Shown: positions 1-5,282 of the stretch, in pieces | Layout: each line of letters starts with the position of its first letter | Position numbering within the stretch: position 1 is the stretch's first letter | Assembly: GCA_934725795.1 (NCBI GenBank) | Contig: CAKVCF010000048.1 | Location: forward strand, 1-5,282 | Reading direction: 5' to 3' | Length of the DNA: 5,282 nt | Origin: an uncultured Clostridia bacterium | GTDB taxonomy: Bacteria > Bacillota > Clostridia > Christensenellales > UBA1242 | Position numbers and translations under genes: made by a program | The notes under the pieces: model-generated | What the model saw: the letters and a program-made list of their open reading frames with translations, nothing else | What the model was told of the DNA's origin: nothing | Databases searched by the model: none

Positions 1-74
1 GGGGTCGAACCGACACGGACGGTGAGGTCCCCAGGATTTTAAGTCCTGTGCGTCTGCCATTTCGCCACACCGGC
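1..74 (-). tRNA. tRNA-Leu (anticodon UAA), 3' end cut by window edge
   Basis: Read on the minus strand from base 74, this folds as a class II tRNA. The 5' acceptor strand is GCCGGTG, the D-arm has a GCG/CGC stem, and the anticodon stem CAGGA/TCCTG encloses the loop CTTAAAA. The anticodon is TAA (bases 41-39), which reads leucine UUA codons. The long variable arm (GGAC/GTCC stem) is typical of tRNA-Leu. The T-arm (GTCGG then TTCGACC) begins but the window ends about two bases into its 3' strand. The rest of the T stem, the 3' acceptor strand and any encoded CCA therefore lie outside. UUA is a frequent Leu codon in the neighbouring genes, so this should be a heavily used tRNA. I could not identify a clear promoter for it. 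Confidence 0.95.
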
Positions 75-617
75 ATAAGTTACTTTTGCAGGCTTTCGAA
101 TGATTTTTCGCTAGCCGACATAGTTGTAAATATTTTATTAAGATAATTTTTGCTAACCAAATTTCAGCTTTGAACAATTGGAGTTCTCTTTCAACATGCT
201 ATTGAAGATTTTTTGGTCTGCAAAAGTTTGATTGTTGAATTGCTGATTGTGTTGTTAAAATGCAACAAACAATTTATTGGTTTTGACTGGTTTTAATATA
301 CCACATTAATTTTATTTTTGCAAGAGATTTTTACTCTTTATTTTTAAATTTTAAAAGTAAAAAACATTTTTGTTTTTGCGTGCCGCTGCAAAATTATGGT
401 TTGTAAGCGTGAATGTCGAAGATTGATTTAAAAGTGCATTATTTAATGTGATGTGCAAGAGAAGGCGATAGTAGGTTGCTTATCTATAATCCAATTTTGT
501 TTTAAATGATGTTGTTGATATTAAATGTGGTGCAGATTTATCTGTTTACAATGTTAGCAAATATTCACTAGATTTTTGATTTGCTGTTGTATTAAAATGA
601 GTAACGCAAAAATTTGT
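75..617. other. AT-rich divergent intergenic region, no convincing gene
   Basis: This stretch separates the minus-strand tRNA from plus-strand polA and should hold the tRNA promoter. I see no open frame of meaningful length with a ribosome binding site on either strand. Visible items are weak. There is a bulged 10-bp hairpin, 246-256 with 264-273. TGGTTTT occurs twice ten bases apart (278-284 and 288-294). There are short AT hairpins at 322-338 and 360-377. A perfect TATAAT at 485-490 lies 15 bases before a 21-codon frame starting ATGATG at 506. None is strong enough to call as a gene or RNA, although an unrecognised small RNA cannot be excluded by eye. Confidence 0.6.
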
Positions 618-646
618 TTGGTAAATTTGGCTTGATGTGGTAAACT
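618..646 (+). promoter_or_regulatory. Probable polA promoter, positioned for leaderless transcription
   Basis: A -35-like TTGGTA (618-623) is followed by a 17-base spacer and a -10-like TAAACT (641-646), each matching the sigma-A consensus at 4 of 6 positions. A TGG just before the -10 fits an extended -10 (TGn). Only six bases separate the -10 from the polA ATG at 653, so transcription should start at or within a base or two of the start codon. No Shine-Dalgarno sequence precedes the ATG, which agrees with a leaderless mRNA. The boxes are seen; their activity is inferred. Confidence 0.45.
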
Positions 647-652
647 AACAAT

Positions 653-3181
653 ATGGAAAAATTTGTTGTTGTAGACGGAAATAGTTTGATTAATCGTGCA
701 TTTTATGGCTTGCCAATGCTTAAAAGTTTAAGTGGTGAACCATGCAATGCAGTTTACGGATTTGTTAATATTTTATTAAACCTTGTTTTAAAAGAAAAGC
801 CAAAATATTTGGTGTGTGTTTTTGATGCTGGTAAGCATACTTTTAGGCACAATATGTATGCTGAATATAAAGGCAAACGCGACCATATGCCAGAAGATTT
901 GGCATCGCAATTGCCAGTGCTTAAAAAGTTGCTTTCAGCAATGAATATAAAAACTATTGAAATACCAGAAATTGAAGCAGATGATATTGTAGGTTCTATT
1001 AGCCGAAGATTTGATGCTGAATTTATTTTGCTTTCAGGTGATAAAGATTTATTACAGCTTATCAACAAGAACACGTCTGTGTGGTTGACACAAAAAGGTG
1101 TTTCACAAGTGAATAAAATGGATGAAGAAGCATTGATGGCACAATTTGAATTGAAGCCATATCAAATCATTGAACTTAAATCCATAATGGGTGATAGCTC
1201 GGACAATATTCCTGGTGTGCCTGGTATTGGCCAAAAAGGGGCAATGGATCTTTTAAAGCAATTTGAAAGTTTAGATAATATCTATGCAAATCTTGACAAA
1301 GTTCCACCAAGATACTTATCAAAGTTAGAAGCAGGTAAAGATATGGCATATCTCTCACATCAACTTGCCACAATCAAACTTGATGTTGAAATTCCGTTTG
1401 AAATTGATGAATGTGAAATAAAATTGCCTTTTAACGACCAGGTTTATCTTATGATGAAAGATTTGGATTTTAAATCAATGTTTACACGTAAAGAGTTGTT
1501 TGTTTCAGCCCCTAAGGAAGAAAAACCAGTTGTTGCAATAGCTGAAAATGTGCCAATAAAAGAGATTGAAACGCAGGCCGATTTTGACGAAATGTTTTCT
1601 TGTTTAGGCGATAGTTTTGCGTTGGCAACTGATAATTTTGCAGTGCTGTTGGCAACAGATAAAACTGAATATTGCATTTATAAAACCAGTGATGTTTTTA
1701 ATGCAAATTTGCAAAAAATTAAACAACTTTTAGTTGGTGAGAAACAAAAAATATGTTTTGACACAAAAGAATTAATGCACCAGTTTGCAGAAATTGATTG
1801 TGAAATTAACAACTATTTTGATGTGTCTGTTGCGATTTATATTGCCAATGAATTGGATGCAGAAGTTAAGTTTGAAGACGCGTTAAAATTGAACAATATC
1901 GTGTGTGAAAATAAAGCATATCCACTTTTCAAATTGAAAGAAATCTATATTAATAAACTGATAAAAAATGGTCAATTAAAGCTTTATAGCAACATGGAAT
2001 TGCCACTTGTAAAAGTGCTGTTTGAAATGGAACAAAATGGTATCAAAATTGATGCTCAAGCTATCAAAGATTTGAGCGTAGCTTATCATCAAGAACTTGA
2101 TGCTTTAACGGATGAAATTTATGCTTTGGCTGGTCAGGCTTTTAATATAAATAGTCCAAAACAATTGCAATCAATTTTGTTTGAAACATTAGCCATTGAA
2201 TATAAGGGCAAAAAGGGCACAAGCATTGAAGTGCTTAATGATATTAAAGATAAGCATCCAATAGTGGAAAAATTGATTAGATATCGCAAGGTTAGCAAAC
2301 TTATTTCAACCTATTTAGATGGTATGCTTGCTTTTGTTGCTGCAGATGGTAAAATTCACACCACCTATATGCAACGCACAACAAGCACAGGCAGATTGAG
2401 CAGCCGTGAGCCAAATTTGCAAAATCTTCCTATTCGTGATGATGAAGGTAGAAATTTGCGCAAAATGTTTGCAAGTTCGTTTGAAAATGGCACAATAATA
2501 AGCGCCGATTATAACCAAATTGAATTAAGGTTGATTGCCAATTTCAGTGGGGACGAAAACATGATTGCTGATTATCTTTCTGGCAAAGATATTCACACAG
2601 CAACCGCAAGCAAAATCTTTGGTGTTGCAGAAAGTGAAGTTACATCGAACATGCGCCGTGTGGCTAAATCGGTTAACTTTGGCATTATTTATGGCATAAG
2701 TGCTTATGGTCTTAGCCAAAATATTGGCACAACTCCAAAAGAAGCAGGTGCATTTATCAACAAATATTTGGAAATTTATCCAAAAGTTAAAGTTTATGGT
2801 GATGAACAAATTGCTTTGGCACGTCAAAATGGCTATGTAAGCACCATTATGGGCAGGGTAAGGCATATTCCTGACATTAATTCCACAAACCATACAATGC
2901 GCGGATTTGCTGAAAGGACTGCAAAAAATATGCCATTGCAAGGCAGTGCAAGTGATATTATCAAAATTGCCATGGTTAATGTTTACAAACGCTTTAAGGC
3001 TGAGAATATCAAAAGCAAATTAATTATTCAAATCCACGATGAATTGGTTGTTGATTGCCATCCAGACGAAAGTGAAATTGTTAAACAAATTTTAAAGGAA
3101 GAGATGGAAGGCGTTGTGTCTTTACGTGTTCCACTTATTGCAAATGTTAGTGAAGGCAAAACTCTCTATGATGCAAAATAA
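653..3181 (+). CDS. polA: DNA polymerase I (5'-nuclease, degenerate proofreading domain, polymerase)
   Basis: Family A DNA polymerase, which fills gaps and removes RNA primers in Okazaki fragment maturation and repair. At 842 aa it is close to Bst and Taq PolI and shorter than the 928-aa E. coli enzyme. Residues 1 to about 285 are the 5'-3' nuclease: VVDGNSL with Asp8, EADD at 108-111, GDKDLLQL from 129, and GDSSDN then PGVPGIG at 180-193. Residues about 300-445 are a 3'-5' exonuclease-like domain that lacks most catalytic acids. The usual DTE motif reads TDNF near 326-329, Asp390 remains in YFD, and no YxxxD is visible. Residues about 447-842 are the polymerase: TGRLSS at 579-584, motif A DYNQIELR with Asp619, motif B RR...K...NFG..YG at 668-681 (Arg668, Lys672, Phe676, Tyr680), and motif C HDE at 795-797. 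The ATG at 653 puts Asp8 at its usual position, and the C-terminus YDAK is typical. No ribosome binding site is visible. The gene is probably monocistronic, as a hairpin follows. Confidence 0.98.
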   Translation: MEKFVVVDGNSLINRAFYGLPMLKSLSGEPCNAVYGFVNILLNLVLKEKPKYLVCVFDAGKHTFRHNMYAEYKGKRDHMPEDLASQLPVLKKLLSAMNIKTIEIPEIEADDIVGSISRRFDAEFILLSGDKDLLQLINKNTSVWLTQKGVSQVNKMDEEALMAQFELKPYQIIELKSIMGDSSDNIPGVPGIGQKGAMDLLKQFESLDNIYANLDKVPPRYLSKLEAGKDMAYLSHQLATIKLDVEIPFEIDECEIKLPFNDQVYLMMKDLDFKSMFTRKELFVSAPKEEKPVVAIAENVPIKEIETQADFDEMFSCLGDSFALATDNFAVLLATDKTEYCIYKTSDVFNANLQKIKQLLVGEKQKICFDTKELMHQFAEIDCEINNYFDVSVAIYIANELDAEVKFEDALKLNNIVCENKAYPLFKLKEIYINKLIKNGQLKLYSNMELPLVKVLFEMEQNGIKIDAQAIKDLSVAYHQELDALTDEIYALAGQAFNINSPKQLQSILFETLAIEYKGKKGTSIEVLNDIKDKHPIVEKLIRYRKVSKLISTYLDGMLAFVAADGKIHTTYMQRTTSTGRLSSREPNLQNLPIRDDEGRNLRKMFASSFENGTIISADYNQIELRLIANFSGDENMIADYLSGKDIHTATASKIFGVAESEVTSNMRRVAKSVNFGIIYGISAYGLSQNIGTTPKEAGAFINKYLEIYPKVKVYGDEQIALARQNGYVSTIMGRVRHIPDINSTNHTMRGFAERTAKNMPLQGSASDIIKIAMVNVYKRFKAENIKSKLIIQIHDELVVDCHPDESEIVKQILKEEMEGVVSLRVPLIANVSEGKTLYDAK

Positions 3182-3289
3182 GATTTAACTGCGTTTGAAA
3201 AGCTTAAAAATCTTGTGCTAAAAATTGCACAAAAATTTAAAAAACAATAAAATAAAAACAGAATTATTAAGCAAAAACAGTGAAATGTT

Positions 3290-3321
3290 AAAAAAAACCA
3301 AAATATGTTTTGGTTTTTTTT
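3290..3321 (+). terminator. AT-rich perfect hairpin terminator after polA
   Basis: A perfect 14-bp inverted repeat, with arms A8-CC-AAAA (3290-3303) and TTTT-GG-T8 (3308-3321), encloses the four-base loop TATG. The 3' arm ends in eight T's, so the T-run that would form the U-tract is also part of the stem. Because the repeat is symmetrical it could act in both directions. Only two G-C pairs stabilise it, so efficiency is uncertain. It lies about 110 bases after the polA stop and just before the permease promoter. A second, weaker 6-bp hairpin (3213-3218 with 3227-3232, TTGTGC/GCACAA) lies nearer the stop but has no T-run on this strand. Confidence 0.65.
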
Positions 3322-3337
3322 CAATTTGTTTTACAAT
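3310..3337 (+). promoter_or_regulatory. Probable promoter of the MFS permease gene, leaderless geometry
   Basis: TACAAT at 3332-3337 matches the -10 consensus at 5 of 6 positions and lies seven bases before the ATG at 3345. The -35 is poor: TTGGTT at 3310-3315 with a 16-base spacer, lying inside the 3' arm of the upstream terminator hairpin. Transcription would begin at or next to the start codon. There is no Shine-Dalgarno sequence before either candidate ATG (3345 or 3363), the same arrangement as at polA. Confidence 0.45.
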
Positions 3338-3344
3338 GCTTTAA

Positions 3345-4667
3345 ATGACAAACGAAGAAAAAATGACTAAATACATGCAACGCAATGTCAAGTTGTTTCC
3401 AACATTTTTGGCGCTAACTTGGGATGTGCTTTTTGTGTGGACAATTTCAACTATGTTTTTCACCACACAAAAGGGGCTAGACTTTTCACAGGTTGTTATG
3501 CTTGATTCTGTGCTTATGATTATAGGTTGCGTTATTTGTGTTCCTGTAACAAATTTGTTTAAAAAAGTCAATGCGGTTACTGCATCTCAAATAGGTGCGC
3601 TTGGTTATGCCATTTACCTGCTTATGTGCATATTTGGCAATCATTTTGCAGTGTTTTTGTTGGCACAATTCTTCTTATCTTTTGGCTACATTGCTTGCGG
3701 TATAAAAGGTAATTCAATTTTAACAAGAAGTTTAAATATTTTAAAGCGTGATAATGATTATGAACGTGTTTATGGCAAGGGTATAAGTTTATTCTATGTG
3801 TTGGAAGCAGTTGGTGCAATTGGTATTACATACGTGTATAACTGGCAACCTTATGTGGCTTATTGGATTTCTTTTGCTGTTATTATCTTTGTTTTCTTTT
3901 ATTCATTCCTGCTTAAATCACCTGAAAAATTCCAACAACAAAACATAGTGGTTCAGGCAAAATCAACAGATGGAAAATCAACAGAGAAAAAGAAAAAAGA
4001 AAGTATACTTGCAAAAATATTTAAATCACCATTTTTCATATGCTTGCTTTTATTTATGTTTTTAATGCGTGGTGCAACATCAGTTATAAATTCAAACTTC
4101 AAGATGTATTTACAGCAAATTATAGAGTTTGGTGCGTTGCCTGCTAGCATGTTTGGTTATATATATGCTGGCGGAAAATTACTTACAGCCATATCAAGCA
4201 AATACCAATTTAAATTTAACCTTAAATTTGGTGTTAGAAGCATAATTATATTTGCGGTTTCGTTGATTGTAAGTTTCTTTGCTGCTGGTGCTGTTGCAAT
4301 GTGTATGCCTGTTAACTGGGTATCAATAACTTTGATTATTGTGATTTCATATGTCCAAATGTGCATAATTTCACCTTGCAGAATATTTGTTAACAATTAT
4401 ATGCAAGTTTGTATTCCTCCGCAAGATATTGAAAATGCATATTCGGTGCGCACAATGGTTGAATATTTAGGCTATGGATTAATAAGTGCGCTGTATTCCG
4501 CATTGCTCACCGCATTCAGCGATAATTATGGAATTGTTTCAATTGTATATATGTCAATCTTAACAGTTCCTATTATTATCACAATGGTTTTATTTATCAA
4601 ATATCTTATCAAAAAGCATGCAGAAAAATACACAATTATAGACCCTGAATATACAGATATAAGCTAA
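3345..4667 (+). CDS. MFS-type 12-helix membrane transporter, substrate unknown
   Basis: A 440-aa integral membrane protein with the 6+6 helix plan of the major facilitator superfamily. By eye the hydrophobic segments fall near residues 17-40, 49-70, 80-97, 101-121, 146-166, 171-190, then 229-248, 262-283, 297-319, 324-344, 370-391 and 397-420. The central cytoplasmic loop (about 191-228) is hydrophilic with a lysine cluster (EKKKKES), as expected between the two halves. The helix 2-3 loop (TNLFKKVNAVTAS) is a weak version of the MFS loop motif. YGKGISLFYVLEAVGAIG in helix 5 has the Gly pattern common in the family. Nothing fixes the substrate or direction; a sugar, nucleoside or drug carrier are all possible. 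The ATG at 3345 fits the nearby -10 box, but Met7 (3363) is an alternative start. The metK unit follows with its own promoter, so a functional link to SAM is not shown. Confidence 0.85.
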   Translation: MTNEEKMTKYMQRNVKLFPTFLALTWDVLFVWTISTMFFTTQKGLDFSQVVMLDSVLMIIGCVICVPVTNLFKKVNAVTASQIGALGYAIYLLMCIFGNHFAVFLLAQFFLSFGYIACGIKGNSILTRSLNILKRDNDYERVYGKGISLFYVLEAVGAIGITYVYNWQPYVAYWISFAVIIFVFFYSFLLKSPEKFQQQNIVVQAKSTDGKSTEKKKKESILAKIFKSPFFICLLLFMFLMRGATSVINSNFKMYLQQIIEFGALPASMFGYIYAGGKLLTAISSKYQFKFNLKFGVRSIIIFAVSLIVSFFAAGAVAMCMPVNWVSITLIIVISYVQMCIISPCRIFVNNYMQVCIPPQDIENAYSVRTMVEYLGYGLISALYSALLTAFSDNYGIVSIVYMSILTVPIIITMVLFIKYLIKKHAEKYTIIDPEYTDIS

Positions 4668-4671
4668 TTTG

Positions 4672-4689
4672 TTTAAATTTTTATTTAAA
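4672..4689 (+). terminator. Weak AT-only hairpin after the permease gene
   Basis: A 7-bp stem, TTTAAAT (4672-4678) with ATTTAAA (4683-4689), encloses a TTTT loop and starts five bases after the permease stop codon. It contains no G-C pair and no T-run follows it, so it is at best a weak terminator or 3' end processing site. I list it because no better terminator is visible before the metK promoter. Confidence 0.2.
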
Positions 4690-4718
4690 AGCGTTATTAA
4701 TAAATGTTTGTTAAAGTG

Positions 4719-4747
4719 TTGACAAATTTAGAGTTTAATTATACACT
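4719..4747 (+). promoter_or_regulatory. Sigma-A-type promoter of the SAM riboswitch-metK unit
   Basis: A perfect -35 TTGACA (4719-4724) is followed by a 17-base spacer and a -10-like TACACT (4742-4747). A perfect TATAAT overlaps at 4747-4752, but it would be 22 bases from this -35, which is too far. With TACACT, transcription should start near A4754, giving a leader of about 170 bases that begins with the 5' strand of riboswitch helix P1. A perfect 10-base palindrome (TTATTAATAA, 4694-4703) lies upstream but is not unusual in such AT-rich DNA. Confidence 0.75.
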
Positions 4748-4753
4748 ATAATT

Positions 4754-4839
4754 ATCCATAAAGAGTGTGCGAGGGACAGCCCCGTTGACCACACAGCAAC
4801 CTAGCGTAAGCCAAGGTGCTAAAGGCTGACCGATGGGGT
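4754..4839 (+). promoter_or_regulatory. SAM riboswitch aptamer (SAM-I/S-box clan, P4 apparently missing)
   Basis: The conserved S-box core is readable: AAAGAG, GAGGGACAGCCCC, GCAACC and AAGGTGCTAAA. P1 pairs ATCCAT (4754-4759) with ATGGGGT (4833-4839), with one bulged G and one G-U pair. P2 pairs GTGTG (4765-4769) with CACAC (4790-4794). P3 pairs GC/GC and ACC/GGT, with an inner GC stem capped by a GTAA loop (4796-4819). The P2 loop CAGCC (4777-4781) is a perfect complement of GGCTG (4824-4828), giving the expected pseudoknot. Only A4829 then separates it from the antiterminator and P1 strand, so there is no room for the usual SAM-I P4 helix. In this clan, SAM binding stabilises P1. Here the P1 3' strand doubles as the antiterminator: CCGATGGGGT (4830-4839) can pair with ATCTCATCGG (4857-4866). 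SAM should therefore turn the downstream gene off, which fits a SAM synthetase. Confidence 0.93.
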
Positions 4840-4855
4840 AAATAAGTGCACGTAT

Positions 4856-4883
4856 AATCTCATCGGTAACGATGGGATTTTTT
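4856..4883 (+). terminator. Riboswitch-controlled intrinsic terminator
   Basis: A 10-bp stem pairs AATCTCATCG (4856-4865) with CGATGGGATT (4870-4879), with one U-G pair and a GTAA tetraloop, followed by a run of six T's (4878-4883). Its 5' arm is the same sequence that the antiterminator strand 4830-4839 captures, so the two folds exclude each other. The segments CCGATGGGG (4830-4838) and CGATGGGA (4870-4877) are near copies that compete for it. With SAM bound, P1 holds 4833-4839 and the terminator forms. Without SAM, transcription continues into metK. Confidence 0.9.
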
Positions 4884-4913
4884 GTATTCTCTTTATGGAA
4901 ATAAATTTTTATA

Positions 4914-4918
4914 GAGGG
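4914..4918 (+). promoter_or_regulatory. Ribosome binding site of the metK gene
   Basis: GAGGG lies four bases before the ATG at 4923. This is the only clear Shine-Dalgarno sequence before a gene in the window. It fixes the start and so supports translation of the N-terminal extension as part of the MetK protein. It lies outside both the terminator hairpin and the possible 4889-4899 long-range helix. Confidence 0.75.
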
Positions 4919-4922
4919 ATAT

Positions 4923-5282
4923 ATGAAAACAATAGAAGAATTAACAAAACAAACAGTCAACACCAAAAATTTGGTAGCATTGAAATTAAACAGGGCGGAG
5001 ATAAGGCCGTTTTTGCACTATGCTAAGCAAAATGGCTGCACATGGTTTAATGGTGAACAAATTGATGAAGAACATGATTTGATAGACGTTCCTTATGTGT
5101 TTATATGCATTGGCGCAGATAAAACAATTGGCAAACTTTCAGCAATGTGTTGGAGTAAGGGGACAAACCTTATCAAGATTGAGTTTAAAGATTTGTTTGA
5201 TTTGGGGCGCAAACATTTAGAAACAAGTGAAAGCGTAAAGATCGGCCATCCAGATAAAACCTGTGATACCATTGCAGATGCC
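4923..5282 (+). CDS. metK: S-adenosylmethionine synthetase with an extra N-terminal domain (partial, 3' end outside)
   Basis: The frame is open to the window edge (120 codons, no stop). Residues 97-120 are the start of methionine adenosyltransferase, which makes SAM from methionine and ATP. KHLETSESVKIGHPDK aligns with the KHLFTSESVSEGHPDK start of E. coli MetK and carries the ATP- and metal-binding HPDK (109-112), followed by CDTIADA. The KIGHPDK form recalls a divergent MetK branch in some Bacillota. Before it lie about 96 residues not found in standard MetK. Their pattern (FLHYAKQNGCTWFNG at 30-44, a beta-rich stretch, then IKIEFKDLF at 84-92) resembles small phage-type proteins with WxxG ... 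IEFxDL, an inference from memory. The ATG is chosen because it follows the GAGGG site; ATG at codon 75 or TTG at codons 91 and 94 lack such a site. The SAM riboswitch directly upstream independently supports the MetK call. It is strongly MetK by motif, but most of the catalytic region is unseen. Confidence 0.9.
   Translation, partial: MKTIEELTKQTVNTKNLVALKLNRAEIRPFLHYAKQNGCTWFNGEQIDEEHDLIDVPYVFICIGADKTIGKLSAMCWSKGTNLIKIEFKDLFDLGRKHLETSESVKIGHPDKTCDTIADA

Noticed and set aside
359..377. AAAAAC/GTTTTT hairpin with a T-rich tail on the minus strand as a terminator
   Set aside because: It has a single G-C pair, no gene ends there, and such hairpins are expected by chance in DNA this AT-rich.
754..1074. 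106-codon minus-strand frame inside the polA 5'-nuclease region
   Set aside because: It is antisense to intact, conserved PolA motifs with no start signals and no recognisable domain.
2525..2941. 138-codon open frame on the minus strand inside polA
   Set aside because: It lies wholly opposite the conserved polymerase motifs A and B, has no ribosome binding site, and its Cys/Asn-rich product matches nothing. It is a shadow of polA codon usage.
3213..3232. TTGTGC/GCACAA hairpin as the main polA terminator
   Set aside because: It is followed by A's rather than T's on the plus strand; the 14-bp hairpin at 3290-3321 is a better candidate.
4742..4752. Perfect TATAAT at 4747-4752 as the metK -10
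   Set aside because: It would be 22 bases from the TTGACA. TACACT at 4742-4747 gives a 17-base spacer and a start just before riboswitch P1.
4739..4966. 75-codon minus-strand frame across the metK leader
   Set aside because: It runs antisense through the SAM riboswitch and terminator, whose conserved bases fully explain the sequence.
1..5282. CRISPR array, insertion sequence or defence system
   Set aside because: I saw no repeated spacer-like units, transposase motifs, terminal inverted repeats or nuclease/helicase gene clusters. The genes are housekeeping plus one transporter.

Overview
This window looks like a piece of the chromosome of an AT-rich, low-GC Gram-positive bacterium (Bacillota, Clostridia/Bacilli-like, possibly a reduced gut-type genome). 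The evidence is strong A/T bias at synonymous sites and between genes, a DNA polymerase I whose 5'-nuclease motifs read like Clostridia PolA, and an S-box-type SAM riboswitch. This placement is inference. No TGA codon lies inside the genes, so nothing suggests a recoded genetic code.

Layout. Bases 1-74 hold a class II tRNA-Leu(UAA) on the minus strand, cut at its 3' end by the window edge. Bases 75-652 form an AT-rich divergent intergenic region with no convincing gene. Bases 653-3181 are polA (842 aa) on the plus strand. A perfect AT-rich hairpin at 3290-3321 probably ends the polA transcript. Bases 3345-4667 encode a 12-helix major facilitator superfamily (MFS) permease of unknown substrate. 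Bases 4719-4922 contain a promoter and a SAM riboswitch with a fully readable antiterminator/terminator switch. From 4923 a methionine adenosyltransferase (metK) begins and runs off the window edge. Its MetK domain starts only at about residue 97, after an unusual N-terminal domain.

Function. polA (replication and repair) and the permease appear to be separate transcription units, each with a -10-like box 6-7 bases before its start codon and no Shine-Dalgarno sequence. Both may be translated from leaderless mRNAs. The metK unit is built differently, with a long structured leader and a GAGGG ribosome binding site. S-adenosylmethionine, the product of MetK, should close the riboswitch and terminate transcription, which is feedback control.

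The main points of interest all lie in 4750-5282. The riboswitch has no recognisable P4 helix but has a perfect 5-bp pseudoknot. The aptamer's 5' strand is perfectly complementary over 11 bases to RNA downstream of the terminator, which could lock the ON state. The N-terminal domain of MetK resembles small phage-type 'WxxG ... EFxDL' proteins.
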